Source: Bathynomus jamesi
Lineage: Eukaryota; Arthropoda; Malacostraca; Isopoda; Cirolanidae
NCBI GenBank assembly: GCA_023014485.1
Contig: JAJOZX010001081.1
Location: 339,001 to 403,000, forward strand
Direction: 5' to 3'
Length of the DNA: 64,000 nt
This document shows, piece after piece, positions 43,424-55,102 of this stretch. Numbering within the stretch: the stretch's first letter is position 1; each line of letters opens with the position of its first letter. The position numbers and the translations under genes were made by a program. Under the pieces are notes generated by a model. The model saw only the letters and a list, made by a program, of their open reading frames with translations. It made no database searches and was not told the DNA's origin.

Positions 43424-44440
43424 TTCCTTACCTGAAATATAAAAAAAAAATAAATAAAATTAATAACGTAATCTGATTTACTAATTGCATTTAATATAAT
43501 CAAGATCAACAAAGTTCAAAACAAACAACAATGCTTGAATTATACTATAATGAATGAATATATGTATTTTGTAACTGTATTGTAATGTAATTGTAATGTA
43601 ATGTATTGTAATCTTCTCTCAATACTATTACATGTATTTTCTTATTTATTTTTATATCTATCTTTATATATAGCAGCTTTATATAAAATATATACATAAC
43701 TCCATATATCTTTTATATATGGACATAGAAATTGGTAAAATATAATTATACATATATAACAGCAATAACATAAATAAGAGATTTACTTTGATAAATTGGA
43801 ATTGATTTTAATGAAGCATGTAGGCAACTATTAAATAAACTAATGAAGTTAAAAATATCGCAGTGACAGGCAGGTTGGCAAGACGGTATTTTAGGCACAT
43901 AAATTTATTAATTTTTGCTACTTTCTAAAAGTTTAAAACCTGCAATAATTTTAACAAATTAAAGAAGTTATTAATACATTTGCCTTTTTATATACTATTA
44001 ATAAATACAAAATAAAAAAAATAAAAAAAATTACAATATTAATACATACAAAATAAAAAAAATACAAACAAATAATTACAAAAATCTAAATAAATTATAT
44101 TTAGTTCATGTAATAGAAATACTGTCAACACCCTCAATTAAGATTCTAGGATATATCTCATCAGGCCCAACTGACTTATGTTTATTTAAACTTTATATAC
44201 GAGTATAATAGATTGACTGCCAATTTTTTTTACCTCAGGTCTGGGGGGCCAACTTCCCTTTTCTCTAGGGGGGCCCATCTGCCACATGGCAGACTGACAG
44301 CCTAGCCAGTCCGCCACTGCAAACAGCTCTATCTCCGTAACCATTCAGAATTATACACATGTTCAATGAACTTTTTTTCTCACGATGACCGATACTATCA
44401 CCTCCCGAAGTATTGACCTTTCCTCCTGAAACACCCTGTA

Positions 44441-44980
44441 TAAGAAGGTCTCTGAGGCCCAAGATGCCATTTTATTTCTTTTCTTTTTTTTAATAAATTT
44501 TGAAAAGATTGTGTAGTGTGTAAAATGCATGTATGTGTAGTGAAGAATAGAGGGAGTAGTGTGTGTTTGAAAGCAGAGCTGGGCACTTGCGGCATATTTT
44601 GCGGTACTGCGGTACTGCGGTACTACCAAACTACCAAACCGGGACCGCATAACGCAGTACCGCAAAGGATCGCTGAAAGTACCGCAGTACCGCTACCGCA
44701 TTCAAATTTCCGCGTACCGGTTTGGTACCGGTTTGGTAGTTTGGTAGTACCGCAGTACCGCAGTACCGCAAAATATGCCGCAAGTGCCCAGCTCTGATTT
44801 GAAAGCATGCTGGACTGTTCACAGGGTAGATGAGACACGGAAAAAGATCAGCTAAAGACGACAGAAACAGGAAAAACAGGAGTTCCAGCACTCCCTTTCT
44901 CTTGCCTAACGTCCTCCACGGAGTACTTCCCCGGTCTATTGGTCTACAATCTCCTCCTGTAAAATACTTTTGATGCAAGA
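44441..44980 (+). mobile_element. DD41D-associated 5' region split by a hAT-type MITE
   Basis: 44490-44574 and 44794-44850 together match 7850-7990 (tgtgtagtgtgtaaaatgcatgtatgtgtagtg...tttgaaagcatgctgg...gatgagacacgg). The MITE at 44575-44793 separates the halves. No coding sequence is left. Confidence 0.75.
44575..44793. mobile_element. hAT-type MITE with gcggtac subterminal repeats
   Basis: About 220 bp. Inverted ends agagctgggcacttgcggcatattttgcgg and complement. Each end carries three to four gcggtact units and accaaact motifs. It is flanked by tttgaaagc on both sides. The homologous unoccupied site at about 7940-7960 reads gtgtgtttgagagcatgctgg, confirming the insertion. Confidence 0.88.
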
Positions 44981-44984
44981 TATA

Positions 44985-45374
44985 CAGGGTGTTCCAGAAG
45001 TCTGGACTCATAGGGAAAATAGATATTATATTTTTAAAGTGAACACACATTTCTAATGTCAGTTTTACATATTTCAGGAAAGAAAATACCCTGATGACTC
45101 GGTATACCAATCAAGAGAAGGTGGAACTGGTATTGCTACATGTTTCGGGAAAGAGCCAGAGGGAGGCATGTTAATTATCTCACGAACATGCCTCCCTCTG
45201 GCTTTTTCTGGAAACATGTAACAATATCAGTTTCACCTTCTCTTGATTGGTATACTGAGCCATCAGGGTATTTTCTTTCCTGAAATATGTAAAATTGACA
45301 TTAGAAATGAGTTTGTTTCACTTTAAAAATATAATGTTTATTTTCCCTATCAGTCCAGACTTCTGGGACACCTG
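44985..45374. mobile_element. Fold-back MITE from a DD41D mariner 5' end
   Basis: 390 bp flanked by TA (44983-44984, 45375-45376). Termini cagggtgttccagaagtctg and complement. Each arm (about 180 bp) holds the transposase start, atgactcggtataccaatcaagagaagg, giving MTRYTNQEKVELVLLHVSGK and SQREA, in opposite orientation. The centre is near 45178. Same architecture as 25598 and 53312 but a different family. Confidence 0.9.
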
Positions 45375-45750
45375 TACAATGAACTTTTAAAAAAATGTTA
45401 CGTAACTTTATAGGCGCCGGTATTATCTAGTAAGGATTTATTTAATTACGATAGGTTACTAATATAAAATAAGAGAATCTGAAAACTAAATAAAATATTT
45501 GTAATGAAACTCCACTTGAAATACGCTGCCATATTAATTCAAGTAATTTGGATAAGGAGAAGGCTTCAAAACATACAAATTGAAAGTTATCAGAAGCTCA
45601 CAGGTTTCAAATTCTTGTTTTTACATGAAGAAAGATGATCGCAGCTTACCTCAACTCGAGGACGAAAGGGTCACCTAAAGCAGTACAAAACACTATTGTC
45701 AAAACTTAAGAAATGGGACATCTTTGTAGTCGGTAACGGTCTGGTACGAA
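45375..45750. other. Intergenic DNA, no gene recognised
   Basis: AT-rich spacer. Part may be the 5' end of the Tc1 remnant that follows. Confidence 0.4.
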
Positions 45751-46330
45751 AGAGTGGCTAAGTGAAAGAGTGGTTGAGCGATTTTCACTTGAGGATTACC
45801 AGAAGTCTTCCGGCCGAAATCAAACTGAACTGTACTGTAAGAAAACCGTGGTACCTCAGTTTCTGCACGCACTGTGAGAAGGACCTCCCAAATGCTGGAA
45901 GGAAACCGACGATTTCAGAGAGAAAGAGAAAGGACGTTTTGCGTTGAGTAAGCTGGATATTTCAGAAGTGGTCAAGGGTTCTTTGGACTGACGAATCAAA
46001 GTTTAATGGCGTCGGAAATCATGGTCATGTCCTTCTTCGTCTCACTCAGATGAGGCGTTTCACCATGACTGCTTAATAAAGAATATAAAGGGAGCTGGGG
46101 GTTTAGTCATAGTCTGGATGTCCCACTCTGACGCAGAGCAGGATCAGTTCATCGAATCCATGGCACTTTAAATCGTTTCCAGCACTGACACTTGGAAAAA
46201 AGGGCTGCCCATTGGATTCGAGGGTCACTGTGTCCTAGAACAAGACAACGATCCTGAACAGACTTTATAGCATGTAAAATCATCTCTGCGGCAGGATGTT
46301 CCAAAAAATAAATGCCATGGCTATCTCGGT
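45751..46330 (+). pseudogene. Tc1-like transposase pseudogene
   Basis: Plus-strand blocks in order: HLRITRSLPAEIKL-like HTH remnants, ERKDVLR, then WSRVLWTDESKFNGVGNHGH (first Asp), MRRFTMTA, GGLVIVWMSHSDAEQDQFIE and HCVLEQDNDPEQTL (second Asp, as in Q-D-N-D-P-K-H). Frameshifts and stops lie between them. The Glu-containing C-terminus is not recognisable. I could not see TIRs. Confidence 0.65.
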
Positions 46331-46457
46331 CAGAAGCGAAGAAGGTACCACAAGGTATTACACTCGTTCCCTACTTAAGTCTATTATTAGAACTATAATT
46401 TGTTCAGTGAAAATATAATAAAAAATTGTTTTGTTCCTACTGGCCCCACACATTCGG

Positions 46458-46504
<47 letters not shown>

Positions 46505-46505
46505 G
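46331..46505. repeat. Spacer and (TA)n tract
   Basis: (TA)n at 46459-46504 directly abuts the DDE transposon that follows. Confidence 0.8.
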
Positions 46506-46919
46506 TTACAGGCAAAGTATGAAATTCAGGTATTCTATACAATACCTAGGCATTTTATACATTGCCGAATGGTTTATAGGCAAAGTATTAAATGAATAAT
46601 TCACTGGGGAACACAACTTTTGGTGACTTAGATGTTAGACCTGTTTCTGGGTATATTGAGGTCGCTCATTCTAAAAATGACATTAGTTTTTCTTCATCAG
46701 CTCTGCTTATCAAGATATGATATATATCTATATATATTTCTATATAATGTATATAATATTATATAATTGCTGACTGGCAATCACTGTTGTTGTCAATTGA
46801 ATACAAAAGTATGATGAATGTCAGCAAAAATAGTGTATTAACATCAAACAAGCATAAGGTACGAAAAATATTTATTAAATTCAAACAAGCTTGAGACACG
46901 AACGGCAAAAAAAGTTCTT

Positions 46920-48614
46920 TCATTGAGACATCTCACATAAACCGCGTTTCTGAGATTTCTTGCGATGAGATGTGCCAGGACATTCGCGTTGGATGCTCCA
47001 GCAGTAATCTGCCATCATGTGAGTATCCCATCGTCCGCGGTACCGTTCTTCCATGGTCCTTAGTTCTTGGTGAAATCGTTCACCCTGTTCCTCGCTTAGA
47101 TCACCGAGGTTATCTGGGAAACGATCCAAATGACTGTGGAGGTAATGCAGTTTGATGCTCATTTTACAGCCAAGTTTACAAAAAGAAGAGAGCATATTCT
47201 CCACTAGTTCACCGTAGTTATCGGCCTTATAGTTCCCAAGGAAATTCTTCACAACCATACTAAACGATGACCACGCACGTGCCTCAGTGTTGTCCATTGA
47301 ATCTTGGAAACGCGGGTCTTTCATGAGTTCCCGGATTTGCGGTCCATCGAAAATACCTGCCTTCAGCTTTTCCATGCTCAGCGCAGGAAATTTTCTACAT
47401 ATGTAGCCAAAACACGTCCCATCTCTGTTCAAAGCCTTTATAAATTGTTTCATCAAACCTAGTTTGATGTGCAGTGGTGGCAATATGATCCTTTCTCTGT
47501 CAACCAAAGCTTCTTTGATGATATTTTTTTCTCCAACCACCATGTTTTCTCTCAGAGGCAACTGTCTTCTCACCCAGTGTTCATCTTTAGCTCTACTGTC
47601 CCAGAGACATATAAAGCACGGGTACTTGGTGTACCCGCTCTGCTGGCCCAGGAGAAAATTCACCATCTTCAGATCCACACAGATCACCCATTGGTGGTCT
47701 CGGTATGATATCTTTTCTAGGACTAGGGCGACTGTCCCGTGCTCTTCTCTCATACCGACTGAGTGACCAATTGGGATTGATCTGTATCTGTTGCCGTTGT
47801 GTAGAACAACACATTTTAGGCTCCGTTTGGAGCTATCTATGAATAACCGCCATTCACTTGGTGTGTATTCCGATATGCCCATTTTCATCAGCAATCCGCG
47901 CACATTGTTGCAGAAAACTAAATCGTTCTCTTTTGAGAAGGGCAGTAAATCCTTTTCTCTGTCGCGATATAACGTGATTTTGGTTCCCGGCAGCAGTAAA
48001 TTTTTTTCTCCCAGCCTGGAAGCTAACAATTCAGACGATTTCTTCGAAAGACTTAAGTCCCTTATGAGGTCGTTTAATTCGTGTTGACTAAAACCTTCTG
48101 CAACTGATGACGGTTCTTCGAAATCACTGTCATTTTGCCCACATATGCTTTCTTTGTCAGTAGCAGATTCATCATCTTCTTGAGGGAGCTCTGGAAGATG
48201 GCTGAATGATGGGACAGGTATCTCATCTGAATGTGAAACAGGCCGTCTAGCTGAGTCTATGTCAGGATACGTCCATTTACTCCGGTTACGTCCATTGATG
48301 CCCTTTATATTCACCAAACAAAAGTAACAGTCATCACTGTGGTTTCTCTGTTCTCTCCATACCATTGGTATACCAAATTTCAGGCACCTCCTCTTTCCGT
48401 TGGTCCATTGCCGCAGATGCTCCGTACACGTTTTACACACAACATGAGGAGCCAATGGCTTATCTTGGTCCCCTAGTTGTACTTTGAAATAGGCAAAATA
48501 AGCTTTTTTCACAAAATCAGTAATAGTTTTTCTCTGTTCAATGAACGTGTACTCTCCGCAGATAAAACAAAACACATCTGGATGATTTAAACACTTTCTT
48601 CGTGATGAAGCCAT
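46920..48614 (-). CDS. DDE transposase-like protein, intact (564 aa), superfamily not assigned
   Basis: Probable transposase of the surrounding element. ATG at 48614, TGA at 46920-46922. N-terminal zinc-binding region: C17/C20 (CFIC), C60/C63 (CKTC), C96/C99 (CYFC). Acidic linker 145-172. Helical region 175-205. Catalytic-like core: WRLFIDSSKRSLKCVVLHNG (D260), ICVDLKMVNFLLGQQ (D314), GYTKYPCFICLWDSR (C333, C336), ILPPLHIKLGLMKQFIKAL (H382), and LSEEQGERFHQ (E508, E509, E512). The D/D/E pattern with a zinc-binding insert fits an RNase H-fold transposase. Assigning the residues is inference. From memory, related proteins are annotated as uncharacterised in many arthropods. No stops or frameshifts. 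Confidence 0.8.
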   Translation of the reverse strand: MASSRRKCLNHPDVFCFICGEYTFIEQRKTITDFVKKAYFAYFKVQLGDQDKPLAPHVVCKTCTEHLRQWTNGKRRCLKFGIPMVWREQRNHSDDCYFCLVNIKGINGRNRSKWTYPDIDSARRPVSHSDEIPVPSFSHLPELPQEDDESATDKESICGQNDSDFEEPSSVAEGFSQHELNDLIRDLSLSKKSSELLASRLGEKNLLLPGTKITLYRDREKDLLPFSKENDLVFCNNVRGLLMKMGISEYTPSEWRLFIDSSKRSLKCVVLHNGNRYRSIPIGHSVGMREEHGTVALVLEKISYRDHQWVICVDLKMVNFLLGQQSGYTKYPCFICLWDSRAKDEHWVRRQLPLRENMVVGEKNIIKEALVDRERIILPPLHIKLGLMKQFIKALNRDGTCFGYICRKFPALSMEKLKAGIFDGPQIRELMKDPRFQDSMDNTEARAWSSFSMVVKNFLGNYKADNYGELVENMLSSFCKLGCKMSIKLHYLHSHLDRFPDNLGDLSEEQGERFHQELRTMEERYRGRWDTHMMADYCWSIQRECPGTSHRKKSQKRGLCEMSQ

Positions 48615-49480
48615 GTCAACACCTGTAACAGGAAAGAATTCACGTTAGTACATGTACAATACACATGCAAAACAGCAACATCAACAAAATCATAGCTACA
48701 ATTTAATTATACAGATGCATTTAGATTTACGAGCAACTCATAATACCGTTCCAGAAGGGTAATAAAGTAGGTAATGACGTATGCAATATCTCAAAAACTA
48801 GAGCTGCTAGAACAAAATGGATGATATTTTCTGAATCAGTGGCATGAAAATATCCAGAATAAGGTCTAAAATCTCAGGCACCAAGAAAAATTTTTTTTTT
48901 TTCCCCAATGTAATGTATTACATGCTTTACCTAGTTTAGGTTAGGTTAGGTAAATTTTGTAATAAGGATGGCTTAGGCAATCTTTAATAAAAATAAAAGA
49001 AATGCTCTGTATAGGTTAATTGAATGCCCGGTTAGGTCACCTATACGCCCTTGACAATTGGTTAGGTTAAGTCATGATATTTTCCTTTACTGTCAAAACT
49101 AACGAAACTATCACGATTTAACCTAACCAATCGTCAAGGGCATACAGTTGATCTAACTTGGCATTCAATTAACCTAACCGGGCATTTAATTAACCCGGCA
49201 TTCAATAATTTTCCCGTAGGCTTCGATCAATTTTTTGGTGAAGATATTAAAATAACACTTTACCTAAATCAGTTTTGGCATTCTATAGAATACGTAAGCA
49301 TTATCTAGAATACATAGCAATTATATAGAATACATAGGTAAAGTATAAAAGAAACAATCAAAACCTAAACTAGGTAAAGCATGTAATACAATATTCATTT
49401 CATACTTTGCCTAAAAACCATTCGGCAGTGTATAGAATACCTAGGTGTTGTATAGAATATCTGAATTTCATACTTTGCCT
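48615..49480. other. Upstream region of the DDE transposon with fold-back and short repeats
   Basis: At 49036-49150 acgcccttgacaattggttaggttaa...taacctaaccaatcgtcaagggcat is an inverted repeat sharing its core with the fold-back at 15965-16167. At 49255-49340 the motif tctatagaatac/tctagaatac repeats four times. Transcription start signals cannot be defined. Confidence 0.6.
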
Positions 49481-49481
49481 G

Positions 49482-51283
<1,802 letters not shown>

Positions 51284-51357
<74 letters not shown>

Positions 51358-51471
51358 TATGTATATATATTTTTTTTTTCAAAACAAGAATACAAAGTGA
51401 ACCCAAGCGATGTAAACAAACTTTGAAATTCTTTTCTGACGCAATTTATTTAGAAGCAATATATATATATA
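51284..51471. repeat. (TA)n tract and left copy of a 90-bp direct repeat
   Basis: (TA)n at 51284-51355. 51371-51460 (ttttcaaaacaagaatacaaagtgaaccc...gcaatttatttagaagcaat) recurs at 52478-52564 in the same orientation, bracketing the palindromic DD41D element. Confidence 0.9.
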
Positions 51472-52398
51472 CAGGGTGGGCGGAAAGTAGCTCCCTATTT
51501 TGGATTGGTAAAAAAATACGTATATTATTCATTTATTTCAGAAAAAATAATATGAAAAGGTAGGCATACATGGTAGGTTTTCTCTAAAATTCAATGTGGG
51601 CTCCAACTCTTTCCACCAGCTTCTGGAGCCGCCCAGGAATGGCGTCCACTGACTTTAGCAGGAACTCCGGCGGGATGGAGGACATGACTTCCCGAATTCG
51701 GTCCTCCAGTTCTTCCAATGTCCTCGGTTTGGTGCGGTAGACTTCTTCCTTTACCCACCCCCAAAGAAAGAAGTCGCACGGTTACCGCTGAAAAACGGCA
51801 GAATCGGTTCAGTGTAACGGTGTGGTGTGGTACGACCTCAGATCAGGTTGTGGACCCGTTCCTTCTGCGCAACACCATGAATGCTGAGCGGTACCTTGCT
51901 ATGTTGCGAAACGAGGTCTGGCCGGTTGTCAGCACATGGGAGAACATCGACGATCTGATATTTATGCAAGATGGCGCCCCTCCGCACTTCGCTCTTGTTG
52001 TCCGTGAGTGGCTGGATGCCCACTTCCCTGGGCGTTGGATGGGTCGTCGTGGTCCACATCAATGGCCAGCCAGGAGCCCTGACTTGACACCGTGCGACTT
52101 CTTTCTTTGGGTGTGGGTAAAGGGAAGAAAGTCTACCGCACCAAACCGAGGACATTGGGAAGAACTGGAGGACCGAATTCGGGAAGTCATGTCCTCCATC
52201 CCGCCGGAGTTCCTGCTAAAGTCAGTGGACGCCATTCCTGGGCGGCTCCAGAAGCTGGTGGAAAGAGTTGGAGCCCACATTGAATTTTAGAGAAAACCTA
52301 CCATGTATGCCTACCTTTTCATATTATTTCTTCTGAAATAATGGATAATATACGTATTTTTTTACCAATCCAAAATAGGGAGCTACTTTCCGCCCACC

Positions 52399-52401
<3 letters not shown>
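51472..52401 (+). mobile_element. Palindromic DD41D remnant built from two 3' ends
   Basis: Flanked by TA. Ends cagggtgggcggaaagtagctccctatttt and complement. The left 308 bp (51472-51779) is an inverted copy of the right 303 bp (52099-52401), including the transposase C-terminus (shared MRLLSLGVGKG frame) and the 3' UTR. 5' sequence is missing altogether. Confidence 0.9.
51780..52290 (+). pseudogene. DD41D transposase, C-terminal two-thirds
   Basis: Open frame reading TVTAEKRQNRFSVTVWCG, then VDPFLLRNTMNAERYLAMLR, IFMQDGAPPHFALVVREWLD (second Asp), FPGRWMGRRGPHQWPARSPD and TPCDFFLWVWVKGRK (third Asp, 41 residues after the second). The C-terminus SVDAIPGRLQKLVERVGAHI ends at TAG 52288. The N-terminal domains and the first catalytic Asp motif are absent, so it cannot work, but this part is uninterrupted. 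The codons before 51780 belong to the inverted left arm. Confidence 0.88.
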
Positions 52402-52474
<73 letters not shown>

Positions 52475-52616
52475 CACTTTTTTTCAAAACAAGAAAACAA
52501 AGTGAACCCAAGCGATGTAAACAAACTTTGAAATTCTTTTTTGAAGCAATTTATTTAGAAACAATATATATATTATATATATATATATATATATAACTGC
52601 AAACACGCAGTATAAT
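52402..52616. repeat. (TA)n tracts and right copy of the 90-bp direct repeat
   Basis: (TA)n at 52404-52474 and 52565-52595. The direct repeat 52478-52564 matches 51371-51460. Confidence 0.9.
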
Positions 52617-52844
52617 TAACGTAAAGAACGACGCTTGTATAGGAGATATTCCGCGCAAGACGAGAGAGAGAGAACGAAACAAATGAAAAAATGAGGTAAC
52701 CACCCGGGAATCGAACCCGGCAATCGGAAGATCCCGGGTTCGATTCCCGGGTGGTTACCTCATTTTTTCATTTGTTTCGTTCTCTCTCTCTCGTCTTGCG
52801 CGGAATATCTCCTATACAACTATACAAGCGTTGTTCTTTACGTT

Positions 52845-52848
<4 letters not shown>
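52617..52848. mobile_element. Fold-back of a tRNA-derived SINE 3' half
   Basis: Palindrome with arms of about 110 bp. The centre lies in tRNA-like sequence (cccggcaatcggaagatcccggg). Each arm has a B-box-like gggttcgattcccggg, a tRNA acceptor-like ggtggttacctc, then catttttttcatttgtttcg and a (GA)n/(TC)n run. No A box is present. Related to, but distinct from, the SINE array at 56641-57590. Confidence 0.75.
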
Positions 52849-52893
<45 letters not shown>

Positions 52894-52959
52894 TGAACTT
52901 TAAAAGAACTATTTACAAGTCAATGTAATTGATAGTCACGTCATTATGAAATTAAAAAC

Positions 52960-52999
<40 letters not shown>

Positions 53000-53219
53000 T
53001 CACTGCACAAGTATCATCAAGACAAGAATTTGCGAGTTGTGTTATAGTAAGAATTTGAAAGGATATAAAGTATCATAAAGAAACGAAATGGCCACAAAGA
53101 CAAAATCTAGATTCTACAGTTTAAAGTAATTTCAATATCGTAGAAACGCTTCAATTGTAGTCAGAAAACTGCTTAGCGAATTTTATTCCACGAATACAAA
53201 GTTACGATAACGCCCAGAA

Positions 53220-53311
<92 letters not shown>
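52849..53311. repeat. (TA)n, (ATT)n, (AC)n tracts and unassigned DNA
   Basis: (TA)n 52847-52892, (ATT)n 52961-53000, (AC)n 53221-53292, (TA)n 53293-53311. Nothing recognisable lies between. Confidence 0.85.
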
Positions 53312-53312
<1 letters not shown>

Positions 53313-53624
53313 GGAATTTTCAGTGTTCACTATAATATATTATTCTTTTTCTTTTTGGTAGGAGATGGCTGCGAAATTAACAATAGACGAGAGGGTGGGC
53401 TTGGCTTTAATGTATGGAATACCAGGTACAACAAATCGATGAATCTGTACAGAATTTAAATTCTGTACCGATTCATCGATTTGTTGTACCTGGTATTCCA
53501 TACATTAAAACCAAGCTCACCCTCTCTTCTATTGTTAATTTCGCAGCCATCCCCTACCTAAAAGAAAAAAATAATATAATCAACACTGAAAATTCCTATG
53601 ATGCGCGACTTTTGCGCCACCCTG
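53312..53624. mobile_element. Fold-back MITE from a DD41D mariner 5' end, left terminus missing
   Basis: Second copy of the element at 25598. Arms meet near 53460 (aatttaaatt). Each arm has atggctgcgaaattaacaatagacgagagggtg. The right end ...tcctatgatgcgcgacttttgcgccaccctg is followed by TA. The left end starts directly at (TA)n at taggaattttcagtg, lacking the terminal 28 bp. Confidence 0.88.
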
Positions 53625-54300
53625 TATATATGCGTATCTCCGTATAAGCGAGGTTCCGACTCATTGAAATCCATATATCTAAAAAAATAATTAATCAAAC
53701 CTAATTTAATCTAACATAATTTTAGTTCCATGGAACCGAAACGAACGTGGTAATTGTTTTGAATGTAATTGAGGGCTCGAAGGGTGGTTTCAGTTAAGTT
53801 ATTAAATAGTGAGGTACTAGCTAGTCTAGCTTAACCTAACCTCACCAAACTTCAACTAGCGCAACCTAGTTTAACCTAACTCAATCAGAGTTAACATATC
53901 GACAATAAAAATGTTTCTAAAGGTTTTTTTTTATATAATTTTTTAATGTCCCAAAGTACCAAAAGTGTTCCCTTACAAAAGTGTTCCCTCACAAAAATAA
54001 CCACCCTACTACATCTGTGACTTATCATACACTCGACCTCACTTATGCCCAGTTGTGTGACAATCTGCAGAGATCAATTGTATCTTAATTTTGCATGTAA
54101 CTGTATTTATGGCTTGTTTATATTAACAGTGGAGCCACCCAGATGGGCCGAAGGGCCCCTAGTAGTGATGCACCGGAGCTCCGGCCGAGCAGGAGTTGTC
54201 TGCGCGCGCGAGCACGCACACACACACAAATGTGTATATATTTAGGTACTGTATATACAGTATATTCAGTGGTGTGCGGTGGGTATGTCCACAGGGTATG
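53625..54300. other. Intergenic DNA with degenerate taaccta repeats
   Basis: 53700-53900 contains scattered taacctaacct-like motifs, degenerate and short. No gene recognised. Confidence 0.4.
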
Positions 54301-54329
54301 CTGTAGCTGCAAATATACCTTTGGTAATC

Positions 54330-54475
54330 TTTGGCTAACTTCCGCCCGAATTGTTCATTCTGACGAAGGTCAAGCTTTTCAGTCCACCTTAGACCTACAA
54401 TTTAACGTGGAATCCGAACCACGCCCCACCAGCAGCCCAGCGTCTTAACCACTAGGCCACCCAGGGTTCCGATTT
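54330..54475 (-). mobile_element. tRNA-derived SINE with LINE-type 3' tail
   Basis: Minus strand: A-box region GGTGGCCTAGTGGTTAAGACGC (about 54465), B box GTGGTTCGGATTCCACG (about 54415), body, then the tail aaaagcttgaccttcgtcagaatgaacaattcgg ending near 54345. The tail's agcttgaccttcgt matches the 3' end of the LINE at 20960-25320 and LINE-like tails elsewhere, suggesting retrotransposition by that LINE's machinery. Confidence 0.75.
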
Positions 54476-54479
54476 ATCA

Positions 54480-54625
54480 GCCCATTTATCGACCAACCGC
54501 TTTCTTTATTGTGTGGAAGGATGAACAGCTGAGTTTTGCTGCGCGCCGGTTGCCGTCAGCGGGTCTCGATCCCGGGGCCGATGGATTTATAGTCAGCGAC
54601 GCTAACCACTACACCACCGAGGCGC
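54480..54625 (-). mobile_element. Second tRNA-derived SINE
   Basis: Minus strand: gcgcctcggtggtgtagtggttagcgtcgctgac (A box) and ggccccgggatcgagacccgc (B box), about 75 bp tRNA-like head, followed by a body to about 54480. The stems are imperfect and the acceptor halves do not pair, so I do not call a tRNA gene. Confidence 0.65.
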
Positions 54626-54858
54626 ATATATATATATATATATATATAAATGCGTTCAAGGGAACTTCCCTACATCAAAAATAGAAGTAACAAAAATTAA
54701 TTTAGTTATCTCTTCGAATTGAGGGGTTTATATTGTTTTTTCTTCTTTTTTCTATTTTTTCCATTTCTTCCTTCTTTAGTTTAACGTTTCTATCTTTTTC
54801 TTATCTTCTTTCTGTTTTTCTTATTCTTCTTCTTCAGTTAAAAAGGTGAAATAGGAAT
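54626..54858. repeat. (TA)n and pyrimidine-rich DNA
   Basis: (TA)n at 54626-54649. From 54730 to 54840 a degenerate tttcttctt-rich tract. No gene. Confidence 0.7.
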
Positions 54859-55102
54859 GTATATGTTACAGTAAGATTGTGAAACTATAATTTCATGAAA
54901 TTCCTGAAATTTTCAGTAATTTCGAGTAATTACTGTTTCATTCAGGGACTTCAGGAAGTTACTGAAATACCTAACCTAATTTGTGATGTGTTATCTCCAT
55001 ATTTATACCTCAGTAATTTCATGAAATCCCTGGTACCTTATTACTAAAAGTTTCAGGAATTTCATGAAATCACTGGTTCCGCAATTTTACTGTAACATAT
55101 AC
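54859..55102. mobile_element. Fold-back element with tttcatgaaattcctgaaa repeats
   Basis: Ends gtatatgttacagtaa and ttactgtaacatatac are perfect inverted repeats. The interior repeats tttcatgaaattcctgaa and cagggacttcaggaa in both orientations. Non-coding. Confidence 0.75.

Larger units (their letters stand above)
40542..44319 (-). mobile_element. hAT transposon (3.8 kb) with perfect 8-bp target duplication
   Basis: Perfect 16-bp TIRs, cagtggcggactggct and agccagtccgccactg. The duplicated target is caaacagc at 40534-40541 and 44320-44327. It is inserted in the right TIR of the DD41D mariner. Encodes a ZMYM1-like hAT transposase on the minus strand, broken in places. G-rich subterminal motifs (ggggcca, gggggcccat) lie next to both ends. 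Confidence 0.95.
39074..44440 (+). mobile_element. DD41D mariner with about 125-bp TIRs, host of a nested hAT
   Basis: Left TIR 39074-39200 begins cagggtgtttcaggagaaaa. The right TIR ends at 44440, is its complement and is flanked by TA, as is the left end (39072-39073 and 44441-44442). The hAT 40542-44319 lies inside the right TIR, splitting it at aaacagctctatctcc. Without the hAT the element is about 1.58 kb. The transposase lies between the TIRs. Confidence 0.93.

Noticed and set aside
46920..48614. Domesticated host gene
   Set aside because: The gene is enclosed by near-identical TIRs of about 95 bp and has no introns, so it is better read as a resident transposase. Not fully excluded.
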